From an uncultured Clostridia bacterium (GTDB taxonomy: Bacteria; Bacillota; Clostridia; Christensenellales; Aristaeellaceae): 64,000 bases of DNA. The stretch spans positions 1-64,000 of the forward strand of contig CALCQO010000046.1 in NCBI GenBank assembly GCA_937894675.1, given 5' to 3'. Positions 9,264 to 18,436 of this stretch are shown here, piece after piece (the stretch's first letter is position 1; every line of letters starts with the position of its first letter). The position numbers were made by a program, and so were the translations under genes. The notes beneath the pieces were generated by a model. It was not told the origin of the DNA, searched no databases, and was given only the letters and a program-made list of their open reading frames with translations.

Positions 9264-9847
9264 TGCGATTGATTGTATTTGATACCGAAGCTACTTCCCT
9301 GACGCCCGGGCAGATTTGCCAGCTCTCCTACCTGATGGTGGAGGGGGAGGAAGTAACGGGGAAAAACTACTTCTTCAGCGTGGACGAGATGAGCGAAGGC
9401 TCCTTCGAGGTGCACGGACTGAGCATGGAAGCCCTGGCGGAACTGTCCGGCGGCCTGTACTTTAAGGATTGCGCCCAGGAGATCTTCGAGGATTTCGCCA
9501 AGGCAAAGCTGCTCATCGGCCACAATGTGTCGGCGGACGACAGGTACCTGCGCACAGAGTTTTCCCGCTGCGGTTTAAATCTGCCCAAAATCAACACCTT
9601 TTGCACCATGAACTACTCCACCGGCATCCTGAACATGCAGCGGAAGGTGGACATCGGCCGGCCCAAGCCCCCCAAGCTGGAGGAACTGTACACCCATTAC
9701 GGCATCTCCCCGGAGCATATCAGCGAAATGTCCTGGCAATGGTTTGGCGGCGGCAGCGACAAGCACGACGCCCGCTTTGATACCGCAGCCACCTGGCTGT
9801 GCGTGCTGGCGGCTACCAGCAAGGGCGATCTGCGCGGATTACTCTGA
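9263..9847 (+). CDS. DEDDh 3'-5' exonuclease (DnaQ-like)
   Basis: This 194-residue protein has Exo I (FDTEAT), Exo II (GHNVSADDRYL) and Exo IIIh (HDARFDT), so all five catalytic acidic/His residues of a DEDDh exonuclease are present. It has no helicase or polymerase domain. The substrate may be DNA (proofreading, repair) or small RNA. Its start overlaps the ktrA stop (TGATG), so it is translated with the potassium operon, an unexplained pairing. Function class is secure, the specific role is not. Confidence 0.85.
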   Translation: MRLIVFDTEATSLTPGQICQLSYLMVEGEEVTGKNYFFSVDEMSEGSFEVHGLSMEALAELSGGLYFKDCAQEIFEDFAKAKLLIGHNVSADDRYLRTEFSRCGLNLPKINTFCTMNYSTGILNMQRKVDIGRPKPPKLEELYTHYGISPEHISEMSWQWFGGGSDKHDARFDTAATWLCVLAATSKGDLRGLL

Positions 9848-9936
9848 AAACGCCATGGTTCTACAGCGATGAAACCGAATCCTTCGTGTTTTATCGCTTT
9901 TTGTTTCCTTTATATGACTAATTGTGTCGGAATCGC

Positions 9937-9966
9937 TTGATTTTTCTTTCCATTTTGATGTACAAT
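9937..9966 (+). promoter_or_regulatory. Promoter of the first two-component operon
   Basis: TTGATT (9937-9942), an 18-bp spacer and TACAAT (9961-9966). It lies 57 bp upstream of the TTG start at 10023 and inside the longest open frame, which argues against a start further upstream. Confidence 0.65.
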
Positions 9967-10022
9967 ATATCAGAATAGAATCATGGCTGCACGCAGCATG
10001 GGAAACGGAAGGATGGAGCGCT

Positions 10023-10718
10023 TTGTCGACACGTATACTGCTGGTTGATGATGAGCCTTTGATGGTCAAAGGTTTGAAATATACCCTGGAGAAGGATGGG
10101 TATGAAACCCTGACGGCTGTCGACGGGGAAGAAGCGCTGGCCATTTTTAAGTCGGAACCGGTGGATTTGATTCTGCTGGATGTCATGCTGCCCAAACTGG
10201 ACGGCATCACCGTGTGCCAGCGGATTAGGGAATTCAGCAATGTTCCCATCATCATGCTGACCGCCAAGGGCGAGGACATGGACAAGATTCTGGGCCTGGA
10301 ATACGGCGCGGACGATTACATGACAAAGCCCTTCAACATCCTGGAGGTCAAGACCCGCATCAAGACCATCCTTCGCCGGGCCAACCAGTTTTCCGGCGTG
10401 GAGGACGCCAATGTCTTCAAGGTGCGGGATCTGGAAGTCAATGTCATCAACCGCTCGGTGCTGCTGGCAGGCAGGGAAGTGCGCCTAACAGCCAAGGAGT
10501 TTGACTTGCTCCAGTTATTCCTGAACCATCGGGGCAGGGTGTTCACCCGGGAAGAGATGCTGGATGCGGTGTGGAAGAATGATTATTCCGGCGACGCCCG
10601 CACGGTGGATGTGCATATCCGGCGTCTGCGCGAAAAGATTGAGCGCAATCCTACGCAGCCAGAGTTTATCTTCACCAAGTGGGGAGTGGGCTACTATTTC
10701 ACTGACCGCGACGAATAA
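10023..10718 (+). CDS. OmpR/PhoB family response regulator
   Basis: This 231-residue regulator has a receiver domain (acidic DDE near residue 10, phospho-acceptor Asp53 in LLDVMLP, Thr in MLTAKG, Lys in TKPF) and a winged-helix DNA-binding domain (RLTAKEFDLL through DARTVDVHIRRLREK). I chose TTG at 10023 behind GATGGAG, because a promoter lies just upstream. The kinase gene overlaps its 3' end. The signal sensed is unknown. Confidence 0.9.
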   Translation: MSTRILLVDDEPLMVKGLKYTLEKDGYETLTAVDGEEALAIFKSEPVDLILLDVMLPKLDGITVCQRIREFSNVPIIMLTAKGEDMDKILGLEYGADDYMTKPFNILEVKTRIKTILRRANQFSGVEDANVFKVRDLEVNVINRSVLLAGREVRLTAKEFDLLQLFLNHRGRVFTREEMLDAVWKNDYSGDARTVDVHIRRLREKIERNPTQPEFIFTKWGVGYYFTDRDE

Positions 10719-12168
10719 TCCCCTGGCCAGCATACGATGGAAAATCCTGCTGGCCTTTTTATTGATTATCGGCCTGTCCTTCCTGGTGATGGCAGGCACC
10801 TTAACCAATATGCTGGGGGAATACCTGTTTGAACAGCGCGTCCGCGCGGACAGGACGGGCTTGGAAAAATGGGCTGTACAAACAGCCCCTTCTTTGTATT
10901 CCGTGGATATGGACAAAGTCAGCGATTATCTGGGCCAGGCAGGCAACGAGCTTTCCGGCCGGGTGCTGCTGCTGGACAGCGACGGCAAGGTGCAGGGCGA
11001 CTCCTTTGGGGAGATGAACGGCACCCGCCTCGCTTTCCCCGAGGTTGCCTCCATTTTGGTGCAGGGACGTACGGGGGATTACGGCGTCCATTCCCTGTCG
11101 GGGGAGACGGTGAACACACCGGAAATCCTGCTCCAGCGCCGCGCGGGGGATGGGTGGGTCAGCCTGTGCACGGCGGGCATTGTCCATGCCTCCCAGGTGA
11201 TCGGGGTCTTGGTGCTGGTGTCCTCCGTCAATGAAATGATGCAGAACCTTTACATGCTGCAGGACAATATGGTCATCATCTTTGTGGTGGTGGCCTTGGC
11301 CGCCATCCTCAGCGGCATGGTGTTTTCCAGCGTGCTTACCAACCCCATGGGGGAATTGACCCGGGGCATCCAGCGCATGGGGCGGGGAGACTTTTCCGCC
11401 CGGGTGCCGGAGAAGGGCAGCGGCGAAATCAAACAGCTGGCGCAGGCTTTCAACTCCATGAGCGCGCGGCTGGAATCCCTGGATCATTCCCGCAACCAGT
11501 TTGTTTCCGACGCCAGCCACGAGCTGAAAACCCCCCTTGCTACCATGAAAATCATGATAGAGTCCCTCATCTACCAGCCGGATATGGAGGAGGAACTGCG
11601 CACCGAGTTTTTAAGCGATGTCAACCGGGAAATCGACCGGCTCAGCGCTATCGTGTCAGACCTGCTCACCCTGGTGCACGCCGACGCCCACATCATGAAG
11701 CTCAGCCGCGAGCGGATGAGCCTGGCCAGCGTCGTCAAGGAAGCCGCCCACCGCCTAAAGCCCCTCACCGAGCAGAAGGGGCAGCAGGTATTCCTCAGCA
11801 TAGAGGACAGCTGCGACATGTACGCCGACAAGGCCAAGCTGGAACAGGTGGCCTACAACCTAATGGAAAACGCGGTCAAGTACACCCAACAGGGCGGGGA
11901 AATCAGGGTCAGCCTGGTACGGGTGGGCAAGGACGCTTTGCTGACGGTTTCCGACAATGGCCAGGGCATTTCCAAAGAGAACCTGGATCATGTGTTTGAG
12001 CGTTTCTACCGGGTGGACAAAGCCCGCAGCAGGGATTCGGGGGGCACCGGGCTGGGGCTGTCCATCGCCCAGCAGATTGTTACCCTGCATTCGGGCACCA
12101 TCCGCGCTGAAAGCGAGGAGGGGAAGGGAGCATCCTTCATTGTAACCCTGCCGCTGCACAAGGGATAA
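10696..12168 (+). CDS. Sensor histidine kinase with HAMP domain
   Basis: About 490 residues: N-terminal helix (IRWKILLAFLLIIG), an extracytoplasmic sensor region, a second helix, HAMP, HisKA with SHELKTPLATMK, and HATPase_c with N and G boxes (NLMENAVKY, DNGQGI, GTGLGLSI). It pairs with the upstream regulator. The start is uncertain: between the regulator's ribosome-site-like GGGGAG (10681) and the first helix this frame has no ATG, GTG or TTG, only ATT (10696) and CTG (10702, 10723). ATG at 10564 would add an implausible basic extension. A terminator follows. Confidence 0.85.
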   Translation: MSLTATNNPLASIRWKILLAFLLIIGLSFLVMAGTLTNMLGEYLFEQRVRADRTGLEKWAVQTAPSLYSVDMDKVSDYLGQAGNELSGRVLLLDSDGKVQGDSFGEMNGTRLAFPEVASILVQGRTGDYGVHSLSGETVNTPEILLQRRAGDGWVSLCTAGIVHASQVIGVLVLVSSVNEMMQNLYMLQDNMVIIFVVVALAAILSGMVFSSVLTNPMGELTRGIQRMGRGDFSARVPEKGSGEIKQLAQAFNSMSARLESLDHSRNQFVSDASHELKTPLATMKIMIESLIYQPDMEEELRTEFLSDVNREIDRLSAIVSDLLTLVHADAHIMKLSRERMSLASVVKEAAHRLKPLTEQKGQQVFLSIEDSCDMYADKAKLEQVAYNLMENAVKYTQQGGEIRVSLVRVGKDALLTVSDNGQGISKENLDHVFERFYRVDKARSRDSGGTGLGLSIAQQIVTLHSGTIRAESEEGKGASFIVTLPLHKG

Positions 12169-12214
12169 AATCCATAGGATATTGGCTGTGAAGAAAGGCT
12201 GTCACAGCATGAAA

Positions 12215-12252
12215 AGAGCGTTTCGGATTATTCCTGAAACGCTCTGTTTCAT
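12215..12252. terminator. Bidirectional terminator between convergent genes
   Basis: A perfect 10-bp stem, AGAGCGTTTC and GAAACGCTCT, has an A run on its left and GTTTC on its right. It separates the kinase (+) from the GerMN gene (-). Confidence 0.75.
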
Positions 12253-12273
12253 TAGATAATATCGGGTTGTTGC

Positions 12274-13794
12274 TTACTGCTGTATGATGTTCGGGTTGAA
12301 GAGAAACTCGCCGGGCAGGTACAGCGCGCCGGACAGTGTTTCAGGCTGCTGCCCGGCTACATAGAAGCGGACCCGGCGGATTCCCCGCAACTCGCAGAAG
12401 GTGTTGACCAGGCTGTAGATCACCAGCGTTTCCTGCTGGGGGGATAAGCCCTGGCACTGCTGCAGGAAGTTTTCCGACAGATTCACCAGCACCGTATCGT
12501 TTTCCACGGTAAAACCAATTAAATCCGCGCTGGTGATGCCGCCGGGCATGGGGTTCTTCAGACCGGGGGTGATTTCCACCGCTTCCGGCCCACCCAGCAA
12601 CTGCTCAAACAAAGCGCGCACATGCTGGGCTCTGTAGTAGGGCAATGGCCGCTGCACCCGTGCCAAGCGTCCTTCCCCGTTGTCAAAATACAGGGGCACC
12701 ATGTTCAGCAGGAAGTTGGTAAAGTCCGCCCGGCGCATGATGCCGTCCTGGAAAAGAATCTCCTGCCCGCCGCCTTCCAGCACGCCCGTGGGCACTAAGG
12801 CGCGCACATTTTCCTGCCCGATACGCACCGAAACGCCGCTGATGTTGGGCAAAAAGGTGGTCAGCGTCAGTACGATGGAAGCCATCATCACAGAGCGGGG
12901 AATGCCGGCGTTGATGAACACCTCATTGGCGGCTTCCTGGAAATGCAGGCTTACCACCCGGCCGCCTCCGGTGGTGCTGTCGGAAACGATGACGCGTTCC
13001 GCAAGCAGCAAATCCAGGGAAGGCACATCCGGCAAACCCTGCAGGGAGGGAGCGTCGGCGGACAGGGCGGTCAGCAGCCCCATCACCATATCGCTCATGG
13101 TTTTGCTGGCGAAGGTAACCGCCCGGGCTTCCGCCAGCACCCCTTTGCCGACATTCGCCGGGTAGTACAGGGTGGCCACGCTGGTAAAACGGGTGTCCCC
13201 GGCCGGGATGTCCCACAGGGCTTCCTCATTCTGTGTCCTGCGCAGGCTGCCCATGGGCAGGGTGGCTGTAATGTCGATGCCCGGCTGGCGGGACGCGATC
13301 AGGATGTTCACATAGCGGATGTCATTCCACTGGGTCAGGGTGTTGGTGATGGCGCGGCATACGGTCAGCATCTGCTGGCTGTCAAGGGCCAACGCCCCGG
13401 CGCCCAGGTTGACGGTCGCGGTGCTGCCCAGGATTTCAATGGCGCTGCCTGTATACACCTCCAGCTGCTGCCCTTCCAGCAGCGGCCGCACCGTCTCGCT
13501 GCCTGAATAGGACAGCAAGCGGCTCAGCGCGGTTTCCGCCGGATGCCTGTTGGGGGCCAGCGCCATGGTCATGCTAAGGGGCGTCAACTGGCCGGTACTG
13601 GCTGAAGGCAGATAGAGCAATACCGTTTCCACCTTGTCCCGCTGCTCGTCCCCTTCAGGGGCTTGGTAGACCGCCTTGGCCGGGGGCAGGGTTACATTGC
13701 TGTTCTCCCGCATAGGCACAGCGGGAGAGCAGCCGGTTAATAACAAGATAGCGCACAGCAGCAGGCTGATGCCTTTGGATTGCTTTCTGGTCAT
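12274..13794 (-). CDS. GerMN-domain lipoprotein with several GerMN-like units
   Basis: This 506-residue lipoprotein has a lipobox, LLTGC, at the end of its signal peptide (about residues 15-22). The C-terminal third is a clear GerMN domain (VRALFEQLLGGP, then VNLSENF, then YSLVNTFCEL). Similar patterns occur near residues 85-190 (LSRLLSYSG, VNLGAG, CRAITNTL) and again mid-protein, so two or three units are likely. GerM in Bacillus acts in spore envelope assembly and germination; the role here is inferred. ATG 13794 overlaps the upstream stop by ATGA and follows a G-rich site; GTG at 13806 is less likely. Confidence 0.78.
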   Translation of the reverse strand: MTRKQSKGISLLLCAILLLTGCSPAVPMRENSNVTLPPAKAVYQAPEGDEQRDKVETVLLYLPSASTGQLTPLSMTMALAPNRHPAETALSRLLSYSGSETVRPLLEGQQLEVYTGSAIEILGSTATVNLGAGALALDSQQMLTVCRAITNTLTQWNDIRYVNILIASRQPGIDITATLPMGSLRRTQNEEALWDIPAGDTRFTSVATLYYPANVGKGVLAEARAVTFASKTMSDMVMGLLTALSADAPSLQGLPDVPSLDLLLAERVIVSDSTTGGGRVVSLHFQEAANEVFINAGIPRSVMMASIVLTLTTFLPNISGVSVRIGQENVRALVPTGVLEGGGQEILFQDGIMRRADFTNFLLNMVPLYFDNGEGRLARVQRPLPYYRAQHVRALFEQLLGGPEAVEITPGLKNPMPGGITSADLIGFTVENDTVLVNLSENFLQQCQGLSPQQETLVIYSLVNTFCELRGIRRVRFYVAGQQPETLSGALYLPGEFLFNPNIIQQ

Positions 13795-14699
13795 GGCGCC
13801 CCCCACAGCGGAATCAAAGACTCCGCCTGGATCAGCCAGATGCCCTCCGCCGCCTGCAGGCGAAGGGGCCAGCCGCCCCGCTCCAATATGGTGCCGTCGT
13901 TTAACTGCATGGCGGCGCTCAGCAGCACCATGGCGCTCGCCCCGTCATGGGAAATGGTGCCGGGGGACAGGGTATAGCCTGTCAGCAGGGGGATTTCCCC
14001 CCAGGCATCGCTCGAATCATTACTGGCGGTAATAAACTCGCCCATACCGGTCAGGTCCTTCACCGCCCATTTCTGACACATCAGATCCACCGCGTCATGG
14101 GGCTTCATGATGCTGCCCTCGTCCCTGGACAGCGGCGGGGGCAGGATGTCGGACTCCAGCAGATAGTAGCTCTGGGGCAGGCGCAGGGAATCATTCCTTA
14201 TGGCAGCGCCTTCTACCAATACCTGCACATAGGCGTAGGATGTATTTTCCGTAATGGTGCAGCTTAAGGCGGACATGGCCAGCGTGCGCCGCAGCCTGCC
14301 TTCCCCTTCCCGGTACAGAGGGTCAGCCAGATTGCTTTCATTGGTGTAGGGGTTCATGATGTTTTCATTAAAAGTCACGAACAGGATATTGCCCTGGGCC
14401 CGGGTGCCCAGCACCCTTGTGCCCTCGGGGAACAGGGGCATCAGATGGGCGTATACGGCGCTGGGGCCGTCCAGCAATGCCTGCACCAATGCCTTTTCAT
14501 AGGAGGAGGCCGGGTCAAACAGCAGCGTCCTCTTTTCCCTGCCCAGATAGGGTGTTCCCTGGTAGCGGAAATAGAGCACCGCCGCCTGGCTGGAAGAGCC
14601 GCCGGGCAGATAGGAGGGCACAGCCGGGGACGCAAGGGCGCCAAAAGAAACGCTGCCCAGCAGCAGCCAAAGAATCAATAGGGTCGCTCGTTTCATCAT
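13791..14699 (-). CDS. Exported GerMN-like protein
   Basis: This 302-residue protein has a signal peptide (hydrophobic residues 5-23, cleavage likely after ALAS) and no lipobox Cys. Residues about 65-165 resemble a GerMN unit: KALVQALLDGP, then LFVTFNENI, then AMSALSCTITE. The C-terminal half is unassigned. It is cotranscribed between the DUF6062 gene (9 bp upstream) and the larger GerMN lipoprotein (4-bp overlap), so the two GerMN proteins probably act together in the envelope. Confidence 0.65.
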   Translation of the reverse strand: MMKRATLLILWLLLGSVSFGALASPAVPSYLPGGSSSQAAVLYFRYQGTPYLGREKRTLLFDPASSYEKALVQALLDGPSAVYAHLMPLFPEGTRVLGTRAQGNILFVTFNENIMNPYTNESNLADPLYREGEGRLRRTLAMSALSCTITENTSYAYVQVLVEGAAIRNDSLRLPQSYYLLESDILPPPLSRDEGSIMKPHDAVDLMCQKWAVKDLTGMGEFITASNDSSDAWGEIPLLTGYTLSPGTISHDGASAMVLLSAAMQLNDGTILERGGWPLRLQAAEGIWLIQAESLIPLWGAP

Positions 14700-14708
14700 G
14701 CGGGCACC

Positions 14709-15461
14709 TCAGCGCTTGTCATCCGGCCACGGATTCTCCCCCAGGGTCCAGCCTCGCAGGAAGTTAACCGTGCGCTCCAGAGCGTCCTTGCTGTTGTTCC
14801 AGGGTTTGTCCGCGTTGCGGTAATCAAATTTCAGGGTAAACCAATCGATATCCTGCTTGTTTGTATCCAGGGTTTCCAGGGTCTTCTCCCGAAGGGCTTT
14901 TACAAACCGCTGGTACATGTCCGCCTTCATCTGCTCCTGGGCCATGGAAAGAACCAGGTGGATATCCTTCAGGCACAGACCGCGGGACGCCTGGAACGCC
15001 TCCCGGAAGGCTGCCTCATGCTCATACAGATGCAAAAAGGAATAGACATACCTGCGCATGTTGTCATCCAGACTTTCGCACAGGATGCATACGCTGTCCA
15101 TCTGTTCAAAGGCGGCGGCGCCATCCGCGGTGGATTCCGCCTTGCGCTTGAAGAAGCAGCGTCCGCCGGCGTTTTCTGCCTTGTTAAAAGCATCAGTTAT
15201 CTTGGCTTTTACCACATCCAGGTGGGACTGCATCATCAGCGCGTGCCCCAGGCGGTTCTGCTTCTGGTACAGCATCCGCTGATGCCGGGAACAAAACCCC
15301 TTGTCGTTTACCTTGATGCGGGTATCCGGCTCCATCACCGACGCGCCCAGGTACCTGTCCACCAGGGTGTGCTCTGTCCTGCTGCGCAGGGCGCATAAAG
15401 GACATGCCCCGCCTAAATGCAGGGCATCCCATACAGGTATTGTATCCAGATGATAGCGCAT
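14709..15461 (-). CDS. DUF6062 family protein
   Basis: This 250-residue soluble protein opens with MRYHLDTIPVWDA, followed by a CPLCALR metal-type pair, GFCSRHQ and a later CILCES pair. This Cys/His pattern marks the DUF6062 family found across Clostridia; its function is unknown. Start ATG 15461 sits behind AAGGAGGAG. The frame is open further upstream but would run into the preceding gene. It is the second gene of the four-gene reverse operon. Confidence 0.75.
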   Translation of the reverse strand: MRYHLDTIPVWDALHLGGACPLCALRSRTEHTLVDRYLGASVMEPDTRIKVNDKGFCSRHQRMLYQKQNRLGHALMMQSHLDVVKAKITDAFNKAENAGGRCFFKRKAESTADGAAAFEQMDSVCILCESLDDNMRRYVYSFLHLYEHEAAFREAFQASRGLCLKDIHLVLSMAQEQMKADMYQRFVKALREKTLETLDTNKQDIDWFTLKFDYRNADKPWNNSKDALERTVNFLRGWTLGENPWPDDKR

Positions 15462-15469
15462 ACTCCTCC

Positions 15470-16567
15470 TTACCGGCTGGGCGCGCCGCAACGTCCGCAG
15501 GGTTCCAGCTGGCTGAAACGGCTGCTGCTGGCATCACTGTAATAGAAGGAAGCCGTCAGCGGCAGGTACTCCGGCAGCAGGCTGCTGCAGTTGGGATCCT
15601 TGTGGTAGAGCCTGCCCCCGCTTGGGTTGTAGTACAGCGTCATACCGGGGTCGGGTGTGGCGGTGGGCACAATGGTGGTCAGCGTGGAGGCGGCGATTTC
15701 CGCTTCTGTCTGCACAATGCCCAGGGAACCCAGAGAGTTGGGATCCACGTACCACTCGTTGTTCACCCGTACCATCAGCACCTGGAAGCGGTGGGTCTGG
15801 GGCGGGCTGCCGTTGCTTTTATCAATCACCACCAGCATGTTGATGGTGCGGGTCTGGTCCGAGTCATTGCCTGTTACATCCAGTATTTCATAGGAAACGA
15901 TGGAACGGTTGGCGCGGATATGGAACATGGCGGTTTGCGCGTCCTCCTGCAGGGCGACCCAGGAGGGCACGCAGTAGGTTGCCATGGCGGCGTAGTCGAT
16001 GTTGCTCCACGCGCTCATAAACTGCTCCAGCCGCTGCTGGGCAAAGGAAGCGTGGCCGGGGTTGGGGGTAGGGGAGGGGCCGGTTTCCGCCTGCTGAGCG
16101 CCCATCATGGCCACCATGCTGGCGGAGGACTCTGTGCCGAAGATGGATTGCAAATCGTTGCCGGCGGTTTTATCCTCCGGCGCTGTGGCGGCGGGGCTGA
16201 TGAGCACCGCAAAGAGCACCACCAATACCATGGCGATGTGGATGATAGTCAGTGTTGCCCTGGCGTTGGGAACAAAAGCGGAAAAAAGCCAGGTCACCAT
16301 CAGGCACAGCACGCTGGCGGCGGCAAAAATCAAGTACAGCAAATTGCTGCGCACAAAAAGAGACACAATAAACAAAACAGGCAGCACAATCATCAGCAGC
16401 AACTGCAGGCCTGTAAAACTGCGCACCGAAGCGCTGGCGGCCGGCATGCCGCCGCCCATGGGGGCGCTGGGACGTTGGCGCTTGGGCGCCCGCGCCTTGG
16501 TTTGCCGCTGCGCCTGCTTCAGGTTCTGCAGCGGCGCGCTGGAATATCTGTTGCGGTTCTCGCTCAT
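15470..16567 (-). CDS. Membrane protein with C-terminal Cys motif, unknown function
   Basis: This 365-residue protein has a basic, low-complexity N-terminus, three hydrophobic helices (about residues 53-72, 74-96 and 104-126), then a soluble domain. It ends with LYHKDPNCSSL and EPCGRCGAP, a Cys/His arrangement resembling short metal-binding tails on exported Clostridia proteins. The central part (about residues 170-280) resembles NTF2-like folds in pattern only. I do not recognise the family. First gene of the reverse operon that also holds DUF6062 and two GerMN-like genes. Confidence 0.6.
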   Translation of the reverse strand: MSENRNRYSSAPLQNLKQAQRQTKARAPKRQRPSAPMGGGMPAASASVRSFTGLQLLLMIVLPVLFIVSLFVRSNLLYLIFAAASVLCLMVTWLFSAFVPNARATLTIIHIAMVLVVLFAVLISPAATAPEDKTAGNDLQSIFGTESSASMVAMMGAQQAETGPSPTPNPGHASFAQQRLEQFMSAWSNIDYAAMATYCVPSWVALQEDAQTAMFHIRANRSIVSYEILDVTGNDSDQTRTINMLVVIDKSNGSPPQTHRFQVLMVRVNNEWYVDPNSLGSLGIVQTEAEIAASTLTTIVPTATPDPGMTLYYNPSGGRLYHKDPNCSSLLPEYLPLTASFYYSDASSSRFSQLEPCGRCGAPSR

Positions 16568-16611
16568 ATCCTATCCCTTCAGTACCAAGCTTCTAGCGAG
16601 GATACAACACA

Positions 16612-16639
16612 AGTATATCATATCTTAACACAAAGTAAA
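16612..16639 (-). promoter_or_regulatory. Promoter of the 16.6-12.3 kb reverse operon
   Basis: On the minus strand TTTACT, a 16-bp spacer and TATACT lie about 45 bp before the first gene of the operon. Confidence 0.55.
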
Positions 16640-16663
16640 CAGTTTTGACGCAAACTGCCCTCC

Positions 16664-18424
16664 CTACTCGTCCTGCACGATGATGTTTTCCCTGCCGGCC
16701 AGATGGCTCAGCAGGTCGATGTCCTGGGCGGCGATCTGCTCCCTGCTGATCTGCTGCGCCTGGTTGTCCTGCAGGATGGCCTCAAAAGTCACCAGACGCC
16801 CCATCTCTTCGGTGAGGATTTTTTCGATATCCCCTTTGCGGGCTGCGTCGTTGAGGAAGGAGAGATAAAAGCTGTGCTGTTTCTCAAAGGACAGGAAGAA
16901 GCGTTCCTCCTTAAAGCCGCCGAACTTGCCCTGCTGGATGATGCCGTAGTAGGAGGTATGCTCCCGCTTCACCCGCTCCAACATCCTGTTCCAGGCATCC
17001 TTGGGCAAGGCTGCCTTGGCGGCTTTGTCCGGGAGGGGGACGGAAGGGGCGGGCTCCTCTAGCGCTGCTTCTTCGGGCGGCGCGGTCTGTTCTAACGGTT
17101 TGTTATCCGGCTCCGCGTCCCTTGACTGAACAGGCGGTGCCATTTCCTCCGGGACTGGTTCTTCGTTCTTCGGAGGTATCGCTGTTTTTACTTCCGGCTC
17201 TTTTTCAACGGGAACAGGCCGTTCAGCTTGGTCCATCACGGGTGTTGGGGCAGGCTCGGGGGCAGCAGCCGGGGCAACATGCCCCGCTTTCACAGCGCTC
17301 AACCGCTCTTCCAGCGCGTCCACCCGCGCCTGCAGAGCCAGGCTGTCCCGGGCGTCATCCAACAGGCAGGCGCGCAGGGCGAATACCTCCAGCACGGTGC
17401 GTTGGGAGGAGGCCCACCTGGCGTCCGCCTCGGTGCGCATGCAAAGGTCCATTAAATATGTTAGGAAAGAAAGCTGCAGGCTGGCGCCCTGCTGCTTCAG
17501 ACGCTGCACATGTTCTTTGGTGGCGTCCCCGCTGGGGGTAGCCTGCAGCATCACGGCAATCACCTGGCGGATGTGGCGGGACAGATCCCGCAGAAACACC
17601 TGGGCGTCCCGTCCGTCGGCCAGCAGGGTTGACACCATATCCAGCGCCGCTTTAGCGTCCCGCCGGCTGAGCAACTGTAAAAAATCAAACAGGAACTCCC
17701 GGTTCACCGCGCCCAGGGCGTCCCGTACCCTTTCCTCGGTCAGCTCCTTGCCCTTTTCCAGGCACATGTCCATCAGACTCCAGGCGTCCCGCATGCTCCC
17801 CTCGGCGGAGGAGGCAATCAGCGCCAGGGCGCCGCTTTCCGCTTTTTCGCCTTCCAGGGCTTTGTTCAGGCGGCTGATGATGGCGTCCTCCGAAATGCGG
17901 CCAAAGTCAAAACGCTGGCAGCGGGAGAGGATGGTGGCGGGCAGTTTCTGGGGCTCGGTGGTGGCCAGAATGAATACCATGTACTCCGGCGGTTCCTCCA
18001 AAGTTTTCAGCAGGGCGTTGAAGGCGGCGTTGGACAGCATGTGTACTTCGTCGATGATATATACCTTGTGCTTCACCTGCTGGGGCGGGTAGTTCACCTT
18101 TTCCAGCATGTCGCGGATTTCCTCCACCCGGCTGTTGCTGGCGGCGTCCATCTCAAACACATCAAGGGACGCGTCGTTCTGCAGCGTTACGCAGCTTTCG
18201 CAGGCAAGGCAGGGGTCGCCATGGTTTGGGTTTTGGCAGTTGATGGCCATGGACATGATGCGCGCCGCGCTGGTTTTGCCTGTGCCGCGGCTGCCGCAGA
18301 ACAGGTACGCGTGGGCGATATGGCCGCTGACAACCTGGTTGCGCAAAGTGCGCACAATGGCATCCTGCCCCACCATGTCGGAAAAAGTATGGGGGCGCCA
18401 GGTGCGGTACAGGGACTGGTACAT
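16664..18424 (-). CDS. dnaX: DNA polymerase III subunit gamma/tau
   Basis: This 586-residue clamp-loader ATPase has Walker A (GSRGTGKTS, about residues 44-52), a four-Cys zinc module (CQNPNHGDPC, CESC), Walker B (YIIDEVHML) and sensor 1 (ILATTEPQKLP). A Pro/Glu/Ala-rich linker (about residues 385-475) leads to a C-terminal tau-like region. It loads the beta clamp and ties the polymerase to the helicase. I saw no A-rich slippery heptamer for a programmed gamma frameshift. ATG follows AAAGGAGATT. It lies 12 bp after yitT; recR and ybaB are not next to it. Confidence 0.96.
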   Translation of the reverse strand: MYQSLYRTWRPHTFSDMVGQDAIVRTLRNQVVSGHIAHAYLFCGSRGTGKTSAARIMSMAINCQNPNHGDPCLACESCVTLQNDASLDVFEMDAASNSRVEEIRDMLEKVNYPPQQVKHKVYIIDEVHMLSNAAFNALLKTLEEPPEYMVFILATTEPQKLPATILSRCQRFDFGRISEDAIISRLNKALEGEKAESGALALIASSAEGSMRDAWSLMDMCLEKGKELTEERVRDALGAVNREFLFDFLQLLSRRDAKAALDMVSTLLADGRDAQVFLRDLSRHIRQVIAVMLQATPSGDATKEHVQRLKQQGASLQLSFLTYLMDLCMRTEADARWASSQRTVLEVFALRACLLDDARDSLALQARVDALEERLSAVKAGHVAPAAAPEPAPTPVMDQAERPVPVEKEPEVKTAIPPKNEEPVPEEMAPPVQSRDAEPDNKPLEQTAPPEEAALEEPAPSVPLPDKAAKAALPKDAWNRMLERVKREHTSYYGIIQQGKFGGFKEERFFLSFEKQHSFYLSFLNDAARKGDIEKILTEEMGRLVTFEAILQDNQAQQISREQIAAQDIDLLSHLAGRENIIVQDE

Positions 18425-18436
18425 ACGAATCTCCTT

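Noticed and set aside
15404..16648. 414-codon open frame antisense to the membrane protein gene
   Set aside because: The protein would be Gly/His/Gln-rich with no recognisable fold, and the opposite strand has a supported operon.
16664..18424. Programmed frameshift in dnaX
   Set aside because: No A-AAA-AAG type slippery heptamer with a following hairpin was seen; the only A6 run lies near the C-terminus.
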